Positions 1-7,646 of a stretch of DNA of 30,076 bases are shown here, piece by piece. Origin of the DNA: a virus; the IMG/VR virus record IMGVR_UViG_3300036944_000106, positions 1 to 30,076 of that record. One strand, written 5' to 3'. Under the pieces are notes generated by a model. It was given only the letters and a program-made list of their open reading frames with translations, did not search any database and was not told the DNA's origin. Made by a program: the position numbers and the translations under genes. Position 1 is the first letter of the stretch; each line of letters starts with the position of its first letter.

Positions 1-173
1 CGTTCAGGATCAGGAGTAGCAATGGCAGCTTCACCAAGTTCGATTTGTCTGTTAATCTCATCGTTCGCTTCCTTGATAGCTTCCTGACGTCCTTGCTGAC
101 GCAACTTGTTTTCGTTCCACGCCGCCCAGAGGCGGTCAAGCAACGACAGCAAAGACGACAGTAGTTTTATCAT
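1..173 (-). CDS. Partial small membrane-anchored protein, possible spanin-like lysis protein
   Basis: Only the first 57 codons are in the window; the gene runs off the left edge. The start is the ATG at 173, which overlaps the TGA of the holin-like gene in an ATGA junction. The N-terminus (MIKLLSSLLSLLDRLWAAW) is a short hydrophobic or amphipathic segment, followed by a charged helical stretch rich in Glu, Gln, Lys and Arg. A membrane anchor plus a charged helix, placed directly behind holin and endolysin, is the arrangement of inner-membrane spanin (Rz-like) subunits. That role is inferred from position and topology only. The missing C-terminus prevents a firm assignment, and it could be another small membrane protein of the lysis cassette. 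Confidence 0.5.
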   Translation of the reverse strand, partial: MIKLLSSLLSLLDRLWAAWNENKLRQQGRQEAIKEANDEINRQIELGEAAIATPDPE

Positions 174-352
174 GCGTCTGGCGCAGGCTTTTCAGACAGG
201 AACACAGCGATTACGCCTGCCAAACTAGCTACCACTGTGGAAATGGCAACCCACTCAGCGTCAGACAGGCCAAACGCCAGCGCGAGGCCGGCGAAACCTG
301 CGTAAGTACTTGGCTCTTTCAAACGATGTAACAACCAGCTTACAAAATTCAT
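170..352 (-). CDS. Small holin-like membrane protein
   Basis: A 60-residue protein beginning MNFVSWLLHRLKEPSTYAG. The start at 352 is chosen because an AAGGGAG ribosome site lies 6 nt upstream, right at the end of the endolysin gene; a further in-frame ATG at 415 would lie inside the endolysin gene and adds non-hydrophobic residues. There are two hydrophobic stretches, about residues 18-28 and 34-54, and the C-terminus is short and charged. The RLKEPSTYAG segment and the overall plan recall small phage holins and holin-like proteins found next to M15 endolysins. It would act in the inner membrane to release the endolysin. Family membership is judged by size, hydrophobicity and context, so holin is likely but not proven. 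Confidence 0.65.
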   Translation of the reverse strand: MNFVSWLLHRLKEPSTYAGFAGLALAFGLSDAEWVAISTVVASLAGVIAVFLSEKPAPDA

Positions 353-353
353 G

Positions 354-746
354 TCATTCTCCCTTAGGATAAAACTTCCAAGGCAGTTCCCAATGTGGGC
401 CGTCCTTGAAAGCACGCCAATCGCCGCCCCATTGGAGCGGGACTTTCTCGTCCGCCGCGGCGGACTTCACGATCTTGGCCAGCCGATGATACAGCGGCCA
501 ATCCCATGATACTTTACCGCCAATCATCGGCGCTAGGTCAACAGCGTGTCCGGTGATGTGGCGTGAATTCATTGTCCGTGATGCGCCTTGGTTGACCAAC
601 TGCTTCTGGCGCTCGACGGTACGCAGACCTTCCAGCACCGTGAAGTCGAGGTCCGACAGCGCCGCGGCCTTCTTGACGACGCGCACCAGATCAGGGTGGA
701 CGCCCTCAAGCCGGTTTAGACTGCGCTGGCCTAGTATGATGGTCAT
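354..746 (-). CDS. Endolysin, M15-family peptidoglycan peptidase
   Basis: A 130-residue zinc peptidase of the M15 (VanY/D-Ala-D-Ala carboxypeptidase-like) family, compact as in phage endolysins. The signature is clear: S61-R62-H63 ... G66-H67-A68-V69-D70 supplies zinc ligands H63 and D70, and the C-terminal D115-G-P-H118-W-E-L supplies the third ligand H118 with an acidic residue three positions before it. The conserved W106-G-G-D-W segment precedes this. It should cleave peptide bonds in peptidoglycan stems or cross-links at the end of infection. No signal peptide is seen, so export would depend on the neighbouring holin. Its ATG overlaps the TAA of the upstream small membrane gene (TAATG), and its own stop lies 2 nt before the holin start, forming a coupled lysis cassette. 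Confidence 0.93.
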   Translation of the reverse strand: MTIILGQRSLNRLEGVHPDLVRVVKKAAALSDLDFTVLEGLRTVERQKQLVNQGASRTMNSRHITGHAVDLAPMIGGKVSWDWPLYHRLAKIVKSAAADEKVPLQWGGDWRAFKDGPHWELPWKFYPKGE

Positions 747-925
747 TAAAGGCCCCTCTGCAATAGACTTAGCAGGATGCCGACCAGCAGCATAATGATC
801 GTACCAGCAGCGCCGATACCAATGCTTTCAATGCGCTTCATCCGTGCACAGATACTCTCGTACCTGAACGCGCAGACCTGTTCGTGCGTGTTGAGTTGTG
901 CTTGGGTCTGGTCAATAGAAGTCAC
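746..925 (-). CDS. Small protein with C-terminal membrane segment, lysis cassette
   Basis: A 59-residue protein that I read directly. It starts at a GTG (925) with AAAGG 8 nt upstream, and ends in TAA overlapping the endolysin ATG. Residues 1-33 are a polar helix containing HEQVCAFRYESICARMKRIE; residues about 36-55 are strongly hydrophobic (GIGAAGTIIMLLVGILLSLL), then a short basic tail. Small phage proteins with a polar N-terminal helix and one C-terminal membrane span, including XhlA-like haemolysins and accessory holins, often sit immediately before endolysins. The function is inferred from that topology and position; the alternative is a membrane-attached regulator of lysis timing. Confidence 0.7.
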   Translation of the reverse strand: MTSIDQTQAQLNTHEQVCAFRYESICARMKRIESIGIGAAGTIIMLLVGILLSLLQRGL

Positions 926-936
926 GGCAGTACCTT

Positions 937-3201
937 TTACTGGTTAGAAGACTGTGTATTGTACGCGCGCATTGCCTGAGCAAATGCGTTACGCACCGGC
1001 GACGGTAGTGTGCTGAGATACTCAGAGAACTGAGCCGCAGTCGGGTACTGCTCCATAGCGTTCAATGCGCTGCGACCGCTGGTAAACGCGTTAGCAATCT
1101 CGCGCTGGACGTTAGGGTTGACAAGCGCGCTCTCGACGTTCTGCGCGCCGGTGCCTGCGAACGCTACGGCAGGGAACTTCGCCCGCACTAGCGTACCCAA
1201 GCCCCGCGACAATAGGCCGGGCTGTTGCGACCGCAAGATGTTGCCTGCCCGCGGTTCGCCGCGAGTGCCTAGCTGCGCCATCCTGTTCAGCGTTTCCAAT
1301 TCGTCCGCCGACGTTTTCATCGCCAAATACCGCGCAGGATCGGCCAGCGCCATACCGCCGATGTCGTACTGCTTCGTACCTTTACCCATGATGTCTTCAA
1401 CAATCTTAGGCCGTTCGCCGCGCATGAGCGCCGTAAACTCGTCTGGCGACTCCTTGGCTAGTTGTGCGCCTTTCGCTGCAACTTCTTGACGGTTAATAAC
1501 TTCGAAGCCCTGACGCGTGCGGGTCAGATAATCCTTAAAGCCTACGCCGCCGGCGCCTTCAATGGCGTCGTCAATCATGGGGCGGATGTCGCCCATCAGT
1601 TTTGCCGCGCCTTCTTTAACGCCAGACGGAGGCATATTGCGTCCGCTCAACAGTACGTTGACAATGTCGCCCAATTCAGATTTGCGGAACTGATACAGGT
1701 CGCGTGCGTCAATCACGCCGTTAGCGTCGGCCAATGCGTCAAGCTGGTTGGCTGCCGTAACCAATGCACGGCGCTGTAGTTTAGATGCGCGTGTGCCGGG
1801 GGCCGACGCCATAGCGCGAATGGACTGCGTGATCGGCGCAACCGTCAACGGCTGCATACCTTCGGCGGCTAGGTCGGCCACAACATCTTCCATGTCGCGT
1901 GCGGTGTCTCGCAAACCAATCTGCGCTGCTATAGCTTTGTCGGCGCGTTCGCCAGCCGCACCTGCTATACCGCGTGTCTGCTGTATGCGTTCCATGTCAG
2001 GGAATAGCGCAGGCTTGTCGCCCATGATGGCGGCCTGTTCACCAGCGCGCTCTTCCAAACCGCGCATACGGGGGACGAAGCCAGACGCGGTGATTTCATC
2101 TGCACGTTGACGGGCTGCTGCTGCCAAGGCTTCTGCTTCAGGAACGACGCGGCCGGCGACGTTAGCACGTGCCAGTGCCGTGTCGCGCGTAGGGCCAGTG
2201 GCTTCGGTGACGGCACGGCGGCCTGTCTCTGCTGCCGACCGTTGCATCGTCGCTGTTTCGCCGCCAGCGGCTTCAGCCAATCTTGCAGAACGTGCCGCTT
2301 CTTGCTGCGCCAATATACGTGCTGGAGCGTCAGGGTCCATTTGACTAGCGGCGATATTTCCTAAACCAAAGAAGGGGCTAGGCTCAACACCGGCTTCAAC
2401 TAAGACTTGCTGCGCCAGACGCTGATCGTCAGGCGACAACGCACGGAAAGCCGCTGCGGCTTCTTCCACGTTTTCGCCCAGCGCCTCGCGGATGATTTGT
2501 CCGGCTTTGACTTTGGATAGGCGGGTAAGGTCTACGGCCTTTCCGCCGATGCGGCCAAGGATAGAACCGACCACAGGTAATCCTGCGCCGAAAGCTGCAC
2601 CTTGCGAGACATCTTGACCAGTTAGACCGGCACCAGCGCCGCCGGCGATAGCCCCGCCGACCATACGTTCGGCAAGTTGACCGACGCGCTGGCCTTTTGT
2701 CAGTGCCGCCGTCTGTGCAGCCGTGCGGCCAGAACCGATACCGCCGGTGCGTGTCGCAGCGCCGACGCGCTGGACGACACGACCTACACGCGGCGCGACC
2801 GTGCCAAGCGCCTTACCGCCAGCTTGAATTGCGCCACCGCCAGCAGCAATCAGCGGCGCTGTCGCAATGATTTCACCTGCAATCTTACCGCCGGTAAAGT
2901 AGTTAGGCCGATCTTGCTGCGCCCTTGCGCCTTGCCGCGCTAACTGGTTTCTAGTTTGGGTAGACTTCTGCGGGCCTATGTAGCTTAACGGATTAAGATA
3001 ATCTAACGCCTCTGCAATCGGCTGCATACCGCGTTCAATCCCAGACACAACCGACTCTAGGCGGCCAGCTTTCGGGGCCTGCTTAGTTGGTTTCGCTGTA
3101 CGCGTGCGTTTGATCTCCGCCGCAATCTCGCGCGCCGCAGCTTCATCGCCAGCAGCATCTGCTTTCATCAAAGCGGCTTCTAGTTGCGCGACAGTTGCCA
3201 T
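937..3201 (-). CDS. Large ejection (internal virion) protein, P22 gp16-like by position
   Basis: A 754-residue protein, the last and largest of three consecutive ejection-type genes, matching the place of P22 gp16. Such proteins are packaged in the head and delivered with the DNA to cross the envelope. The N-terminus (MATVAQLEAALMKADAAGDE) is a short Ala-rich helical motif often found in virion proteins of this kind, followed by a basic linker to about residue 45. Residues about 104-135 and 180-220 are Gly/Ala-rich hydrophobic segments, typical of ejected proteins that associate with membranes. The rest is mostly charged helix. No lytic active site is recognised. The start lies 3 nt after the stop of the preceding ejection gene. 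Sequence similarity to P22 gp16 itself is weak; the call relies on order, size and composition. Confidence 0.75.
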   Translation of the reverse strand: MATVAQLEAALMKADAAGDEAAAREIAAEIKRTRTAKPTKQAPKAGRLESVVSGIERGMQPIAEALDYLNPLSYIGPQKSTQTRNQLARQGARAQQDRPNYFTGGKIAGEIIATAPLIAAGGGAIQAGGKALGTVAPRVGRVVQRVGAATRTGGIGSGRTAAQTAALTKGQRVGQLAERMVGGAIAGGAGAGLTGQDVSQGAAFGAGLPVVGSILGRIGGKAVDLTRLSKVKAGQIIREALGENVEEAAAAFRALSPDDQRLAQQVLVEAGVEPSPFFGLGNIAASQMDPDAPARILAQQEAARSARLAEAAGGETATMQRSAAETGRRAVTEATGPTRDTALARANVAGRVVPEAEALAAAARQRADEITASGFVPRMRGLEERAGEQAAIMGDKPALFPDMERIQQTRGIAGAAGERADKAIAAQIGLRDTARDMEDVVADLAAEGMQPLTVAPITQSIRAMASAPGTRASKLQRRALVTAANQLDALADANGVIDARDLYQFRKSELGDIVNVLLSGRNMPPSGVKEGAAKLMGDIRPMIDDAIEGAGGVGFKDYLTRTRQGFEVINRQEVAAKGAQLAKESPDEFTALMRGERPKIVEDIMGKGTKQYDIGGMALADPARYLAMKTSADELETLNRMAQLGTRGEPRAGNILRSQQPGLLSRGLGTLVRAKFPAVAFAGTGAQNVESALVNPNVQREIANAFTSGRSALNAMEQYPTAAQFSEYLSTLPSPVRNAFAQAMRAYNTQSSNQ

Positions 3202-3204
3202 ATA

Positions 3205-4827
3205 TTATAATCCGTATTTTGCGCGGGTTTCCGCTGAGAGCGTGCTGGTCGGCGTCTTTGTTTTAGTTTTCGTAGGTGCCGGTTTTGCTGCCGCGCCGCC
3301 GATACGCTCGCCAAACTGATCCTCATACGCACGCAATACACGGTCGCGCGAACCTTCCAGCCTAGCAATATAGTCTTTGACGGACTGACGGAATTTCGCT
3401 TCGCTTTGTGTCCGCGAGGATGCAAAGGCAGACTGCTGCAACATTTTGTTTTCGCTGTCCGAGACTTGGCCCAACGCACCGCCGGTCGGCGAGTTGTCGC
3501 GCATGGTTTGAAGTTCTTGGAAGCCAGCGATAGTCAGCAGGTTGTTGTAATCGGACAAAGCATCCGCTGCGTCTTGCGAAAGCAAACTTAACGCTGTTTC
3601 GGGGATGTTGCCTTGAATGTTTCCTAAGATGCCGTTCAACGCAGGGTTCTTTAATAGGCGCCGCGCGACCGCTATGGTGGTGTCGTACTTTGACTTCGCA
3701 CCTAACGCTGCACTGCGCGCTTTGGCAGGTGCTGTACCCTTGATGACAGGCGTTTTACCGCCGCCCGCCGCCGGTGCCGCGCCGCTTGTGTTGCCGGTCT
3801 CAAACTCGCGCATGGCTTTTGCCACGGCAGGGATTTGGTTAGCCGAGATTGGCGCGTCAATATCTACGCCTGCTTTCTGCGCGACGTACTTCTTGTAGTT
3901 GCTGACAGACGCGGCGCTGTTTTCTGGCCCTTGCGGCGCGTACTTGTTGATAATCTTGTTGACCGTGTTGAAGCCTTTATTGACGTAGGCAGTACGCAGC
4001 AAGTTTTCTTGAGCCGCTGCGCCTGCCGCTGGCGAGTCAAACGTAGCAAAGCCGCCGCTTGCACCAGTGTAACCGGGCTGCGACTTAGCAAACGCGCCAT
4101 CTTTAAGAGCGCCGGGGTTGGTCTGCAATGCAGCAGCAACGCCGCCTTTGCCGGGTGCGCCTGCGGACGGTGCTGGTGTAGCGAAACTACCGCCGGTCTT
4201 GCTAGGCATCGCAAATACGTTACCTTGATCGTCTTTGACGTACTGCATACCTTCGGCTACTTTGATGCGTGAGCCGGGGACTTCAGTTGCACCGGCGCCA
4301 CCAAATTTCGGTACGCTTATTAGGCGTTCTTCGGTGCCGGTGGTTTGCTTTATGTAGTCGCGGGCCAACTCATCTTTGGCATCCAAAGTCCGCCTAACCA
4401 GTTTCTCGCGGTTAGCCTCAAAATTGGCCGGGTCACTGTTTAACTCAGCTACTGTCTCATCTATCGACGCTTGAAGTTCGGGTTCAGGGAACATCTGCTT
4501 CATGCGGTCGCCAAGCGCCGCCGCCTGTGGAGCATTAAAAGAATTTGAAAGTGCGATCACTGAAGTTTCATAGAAATCCATGACGTACTTTAGACGCTCA
4601 GAGTTTGCTTTTGCCTGTGCTTCAGTTACTTTAAACGGCTGCAATTCTGCTTCGCGTGCTTCATTCGCCCGTGCAAACTCCATCTCCTGACGCGCGCGCT
4701 CACCCTGAAGCTGCGCGGCTTCCTGCTGCCGCGTCATGTTCATCATGTTTGCGTACTGCGCGGTTTGACGCGCTGGATCGGGAAGCTGTGGGTTACGCGC
4801 TTGAAGGGCTATCATTTGGTTTGGCAT
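3205..4827 (-). CDS. Ejection protein with muramidase-like domain, P22 gp20-like by position
   Basis: A 540-residue protein. Residues about 30-85 form a Gln/Glu/Ala-rich helix (coiled coil), and about 85-165 is also helical. Residues about 235-345 form a separate domain: NPGALKDGAFAKSQPGYTG, then GGFATFDSPAAGAAAQ, then NKGFNTVNKIINKYAP, ending with a DIDAPISANQIPAVAKAM segment. This pattern (NPGxL, FATF...GxxA, NTVxKIIxKYAP) recurs in phage virion proteins thought to act on peptidoglycan during genome entry. A Lys/Thr-Pro-rich tail closes the protein. It lies between the gp7-like and gp16-like genes, 11 nt after the former, with an AAAGG ribosome site. It probably helps DNA pass the cell wall; catalytic residues are not certain. 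Confidence 0.75.
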   Translation of the reverse strand: MPNQMIALQARNPQLPDPARQTAQYANMMNMTRQQEAAQLQGERARQEMEFARANEAREAELQPFKVTEAQAKANSERLKYVMDFYETSVIALSNSFNAPQAAALGDRMKQMFPEPELQASIDETVAELNSDPANFEANREKLVRRTLDAKDELARDYIKQTTGTEERLISVPKFGGAGATEVPGSRIKVAEGMQYVKDDQGNVFAMPSKTGGSFATPAPSAGAPGKGGVAAALQTNPGALKDGAFAKSQPGYTGASGGFATFDSPAAGAAAQENLLRTAYVNKGFNTVNKIINKYAPQGPENSAASVSNYKKYVAQKAGVDIDAPISANQIPAVAKAMREFETGNTSGAAPAAGGGKTPVIKGTAPAKARSAALGAKSKYDTTIAVARRLLKNPALNGILGNIQGNIPETALSLLSQDAADALSDYNNLLTIAGFQELQTMRDNSPTGGALGQVSDSENKMLQQSAFASSRTQSEAKFRQSVKDYIARLEGSRDRVLRAYEDQFGERIGGAAAKPAPTKTKTKTPTSTLSAETRAKYGL

Positions 4828-4838
4828 GGGCTACACCT

Positions 4839-5663
4839 TTACGTGGTAGTAGGTAGGTAAGGGTTGCGGGGTAGCATTGGGTCGTAGCCAAAAACAGGTT
4901 TAGCTTGAGGCGCGACGCCCACTCGCGGCGTGTTGCTGCTACCACTATCCGCTGGAACGCGGTTGTAATAGTTCATCATAGCGTTGTTCAAAGGTGCTTG
5001 CTGGGCATAAGACCCTATTTGACCCAGCGCAGTGTTAAGCGCATTGGCTGACCCAATGTAGCCAGACGCGCGGGCTTGACCGGCGTTATAGATGTTCGAC
5101 GCTTCGTTCTGGCCCATCTGTCCAGCCGCGCCTGTCATCACGTTGGCTGCTGATTGACCCGCACCCATCAGCGATTGCAGCGGGTTCAGCTTGGCTGCGC
5201 GCTCTGTCTGGTAGCGGTTAAACGCGTTCTGATATTCTTGGCTGGCTAAGTCCTGCCCGAAACGCTGCACACCTTTCATGGTGGAGCCGGACAGTAGATT
5301 GCCACGCGCTGCTGCCGACCGCTCTAGCGCCTTCATACCTTCCGCTTGGCGGAACGCATAGCCGGGGTCTTTCTGAAAGTCTGCCTCACCAAAGGCTTTA
5401 CCAAGGCTGCCGTAACCCGCAGCGTTTTTGTCGCCGCCGATGCCCAGTAGCTGCATAATCTCATTTTGCGCTGTTAAGCCGCCTTGGCGAAAAGGCTCTT
5501 GCAGTTCCGTCTGGCGCTGAAACATACGCTCTTGCGCCGATGTAGCGTCGCGTGCGGCTTGCTCTTGCGCCTTAGATGCTTTTTTAGACGCGCTTGACGC
5601 GATAAGACCGCCGCCGATTGCACCTGCGGCGCCAATACCTGCTGCGATTACTGCTGGTGGCAT
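4839..5663 (-). CDS. DNA transfer (ejection) protein, P22 gp7-like
   Basis: A 274-residue protein with the usual layout of the gp7 type. A Gly/Ala-rich hydrophobic N-terminus (AAGIGAAGAIGGGLIASSAS) precedes a helical region rich in Gln and Ala. The middle contains DPGYAFRQAEGMKALERSAA followed by RGNLLSGSTMKGVQ, a motif set I recognise from phage DNA transfer proteins. The C-terminus is rich in Asn, Gly and Pro. In P22 the gp7 homologue is carried in the head and ejected first among the pilot proteins. Its ATG lies inside the end of the gp14-like gene (16-nt overlap) and it is followed at short distance by the gp20-like gene. Confidence is good for the family, lower for exact mechanism. Confidence 0.85.
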   Translation of the reverse strand: MPPAVIAAGIGAAGAIGGGLIASSASKKASKAQEQAARDATSAQERMFQRQTELQEPFRQGGLTAQNEIMQLLGIGGDKNAAGYGSLGKAFGEADFQKDPGYAFRQAEGMKALERSAAARGNLLSGSTMKGVQRFGQDLASQEYQNAFNRYQTERAAKLNPLQSLMGAGQSAANVMTGAAGQMGQNEASNIYNAGQARASGYIGSANALNTALGQIGSYAQQAPLNNAMMNYYNRVPADSGSSNTPRVGVAPQAKPVFGYDPMLPRNPYLPTTT

Positions 5664-6082
5664 TTTGGTAACTCCATCTTATACAAATCGTACATGGACC
5701 CTAGGGTATATATCATTTCACCTGTGGGTTGCATACCCCCCTTGCGCGCGTACATATACACGCTAGGGGAGTTAGGCGCAATTCGCGCCCACAGCGTTTC
5801 GGCGCCGTTTTCTACGGCGTAATCAATAGTGAACTGCCGCGCTTTAGCCGCCCACTTACCGCGGCCTTCGGGCAATATCATTACGTGTACTTCATAGACG
5901 TTAGGTGATGTCCACGCCAACACATAACCGCCGTGTTCGCCCATCAAAAACCAGTTCTTATCAAACTGAACCGCGTCGGTAAAATCTAACTCACCTAAAC
6001 TTACTGGACCTACAAAGGGGCGGACGTCGGGGTGGTTAGCCACACCGTTTATCCGTTCCACATCGTAGCTACGTTCCAGCAT
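5648..6082 (-). CDS. GNAT-fold protein, P22 gp14-like (DUF2824 type) by position
   Basis: A 144-residue protein with the layout of an N-acetyltransferase (GNAT) fold: an N-terminal helix and strands, the strands FLMGEHGGYVLAW and YEVHVMILPEG, a helix after GRGKWAAKA, and the late strand LWARIAPNSPSVYMYARKGG. P22 gene 14, which lies just before gp7, encodes a GNAT-like DUF2824 protein linked to head assembly, and this gene has the same position. The usual acetyl-CoA loop (Q/R-x-x-G-x-G/A) appears here only as EGRGKWA, so catalytic activity is uncertain. Its start overlaps the preceding TAA (TAATG), and its end overlaps the gp7-like start. It may act as an assembly factor instead of an enzyme. 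Confidence 0.7.
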   Translation of the reverse strand: MLERSYDVERINGVANHPDVRPFVGPVSLGELDFTDAVQFDKNWFLMGEHGGYVLAWTSPNVYEVHVMILPEGRGKWAAKARQFTIDYAVENGAETLWARIAPNSPSVYMYARKGGMQPTGEMIYTLGSMYDLYKMELPKCHQQ

Positions 6083-6417
6083 TAGCTAACCAGACGACCT
6101 GACGCGCGGATGTTGATCGCCGACGCCGTACCAGCGATGGTGCTGATGAAGCCATTGTTCGGCAGCACATGGCCGACCAGTTCAGGAAACGTATACGTTT
6201 CGCTGGCCTGAAGCGTTTTCGACTTGACGATCAAGTTGTCGTTGCCGGCGGAGCCAGCAGCCGAAATCAGGTTGACGCTGATCGTTGCGGCGGTCGCGCT
6301 GTAGTTAGTCGCAGTAAACTTGTCGATGATCGTCTGCACGCCATTCGACGTGTACTGCGTCGTCTGCGCGTTCTCCGCTGTCTTGGCGGGGATGATGTTA
6401 CTAATAGACACGGTCAT
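6082..6417 (-). CDS. Small beta-rich virion protein (paralogue of the one at 7310-7645)
   Basis: A 111-residue protein. The ATG at 6417 is preferred over one at 6444 because it forms a TAATG junction with the upstream stop and has AAAGGA just before it. The sequence is a run of Thr/Ser/Ala/Val-rich strands (for example TAATISVNLISAAGSAGNDN) without helices or catalytic motifs, as in Ig-like or beta-sandwich virion parts. It aligns by eye over its length with the equally long protein at 7310-7645: shared features include TTxYT near residue 20, an Asn-centred strand pattern NxxA(x)3-TxxVxL, GxAGxxN, and A(x)2-TY/TL near the end. It is probably a tail or fibre-attachment component; function is not known. 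Confidence 0.75.
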   Translation of the reverse strand: MTVSISNIIPAKTAENAQTTQYTSNGVQTIIDKFTATNYSATAATISVNLISAAGSAGNDNLIVKSKTLQASETYTFPELVGHVLPNNGFISTIAGTASAINIRASGRLVS

Positions 6418-7310
6418 TAAGCTATCCTTTGCATAGTAAGGCATGAGCCAATCTGTAATGTGACGGCTGACGCGTTGACTTCAGATGCGAACTGTACCTG
6501 AAAATTGCCCGGAGTGGCACCACAAGTTACGATACCCGAAATGCGGGCGGTGTGGTTACTGTTTATTGCGGTGACGCCGGTGCCAAGGACGTTGCCGGCG
6601 ACGGTCGCGGCAGCGCTGGGGAATATTGTCCGCAACTGTGTCGCAGCAGCGGTCGATGTAATAGGTACTACAATTTGTAGCTGGCAGGCTGAACCAGCAG
6701 GCGATGTAAACCCTAAGTTGAGGCCGGTGGTCGTGGCTGCGCTTTGGAACGTGACAAAACAATCTACGCGGTAGACGCCGTTAGCGACCATTGGCTCGAC
6801 AAGCTGTGTGACGTTGGCGAGCGCGGTAGTTGTCGATTGCTGCGTCGATGTCAGCTTATCAACCGTAGCGGCAAAAAAACCGGTGACAGTGCCAGACACC
6901 GTAAGGTCGCCGCTGCCAAGGATCGTCGTACCGTTGATCGTCTTGATGTTGGTCGCGCTGACCAGTGCGGCCTGCTTACCGTTGAAGGTTGTCCAATCCG
7001 CCGACGACAACACACCGCGGTTAGCGGCGGATGCAGTGGGGATGTTTAATGTTATAACGGGCGTCGCTGTGCTGGTGGCAACGGTGGACGACAAGTCAGT
7101 CCCTGTCGTGCCAAGCGTCAGCGCCGCAACGCTGGTGACGGTGCCGGTGTTGGATGTGTAGCCGTTCGGGTTAGCTGCGCTATACGGCGTGAAGCCAAGC
7201 GCGGTATTGACGTCTGTATTCGCCAGCGTGACAGTCCCAGTGCGGGTGTTAAACGTCGTAACTCCGCCGCTGCTATTGCCAGAACTAGGAGGGAAAGTGG
7301 TGATCGGCAT
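6417..7310 (-). CDS. Fibre-like virion protein with Ser/Thr/Gly-rich shaft and C-terminal beta domain
   Basis: A 297-residue protein. Residues 15-45 contain VTTFNTRTGTVTLANTDVNT followed by ALGFTP, a motif that starts many phage fibre and appendage proteins. Residues 92-115 carry TASAANRGVLSSADWTTFNG, another common fibre repeat unit. Up to about residue 145 the chain is low-complexity Thr/Ser/Ala/Gly, as in fibrous trimer shafts. Residues about 145-297 are a separate beta-rich domain (LANVTQL, GVYRVDCFVTFQSAATTTG) resembling jelly-roll or C1q-like tips. It may be a tail fibre, needle tip or head appendage. Both ends are TAATG overlaps with flanking genes that encode paralogous small proteins, which suggests that the three products assemble together. 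Confidence 0.75.
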   Translation of the reverse strand: MPITTFPPSSGNSSGGVTTFNTRTGTVTLANTDVNTALGFTPYSAANPNGYTSNTGTVTSVAALTLGTTGTDLSSTVATSTATPVITLNIPTASAANRGVLSSADWTTFNGKQAALVSATNIKTINGTTILGSGDLTVSGTVTGFFAATVDKLTSTQQSTTTALANVTQLVEPMVANGVYRVDCFVTFQSAATTTGLNLGFTSPAGSACQLQIVVPITSTAAATQLRTIFPSAAATVAGNVLGTGVTAINSNHTARISGIVTCGATPGNFQVQFASEVNASAVTLQIGSCLTMQRIA

Positions 7311-7645
7311 TATACAGCCTCACCGCCACTAACGCTTGCGGTGATCCCAAGAGCGGACCCTTGCACCTGTATAGTGTCGCCAGCGTTCATGATTTGCACG
7401 CCCGTCCATTGCAGCGTCGTGTTGGCGGCTATGGACACACCGTAAAAAAGAGCGTTACCGGTGCCAGCCGCGCCGCCAGAAGGAACCAAATGCACGTTGA
7501 CCGTCAACGCACCTGCGGTTGTGTTGCACAAGTCTATATCTTTAACCATAGCGCGCGTTAAAGCGGGGACAGTATATATCGTAGTCGTACCGGCAGTGAC
7601 CGCGGCTTGGGCTAACTTTACTGGGGTTATTTGCTGAAACGCCAT
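7310..7645 (-). CDS. Small beta-rich virion protein (paralogue of the one at 6082-6417)
   Basis: A 111-residue protein starting MAFQQITPVKLAQAAVTAG. It consists of alternating strands with small and hydroxylated residues (AGALTVNVHLVPSGGAAGTG, then IAANTTLQW). This pattern, with a VHLVPSGGxAxxxN segment, occurs in small structural proteins of many tailed phages and looks like an Ig-like or beta-sandwich fold. It has no enzyme motif. Its length is identical to that of the protein two genes downstream and the two resemble each other throughout. The stop overlaps the start of the fibre-like gene (TAATG). A virion role is likely from the fold type and from its place between gp10-like and ejection genes. 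Confidence 0.75.
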   Translation of the reverse strand: MAFQQITPVKLAQAAVTAGTTTIYTVPALTRAMVKDIDLCNTTAGALTVNVHLVPSGGAAGTGNALFYGVSIAANTTLQWTGVQIMNAGDTIQVQGSALGITASVSGGEAV

Positions 7646-7646
7646 A

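Noticed and set aside
170-415. Longer 81-codon version of the holin-like gene
   Set aside because: The extra 21 codons lie inside the endolysin gene and are not hydrophobic; the ATG at 352 has an AAGGGAG site at proper distance.
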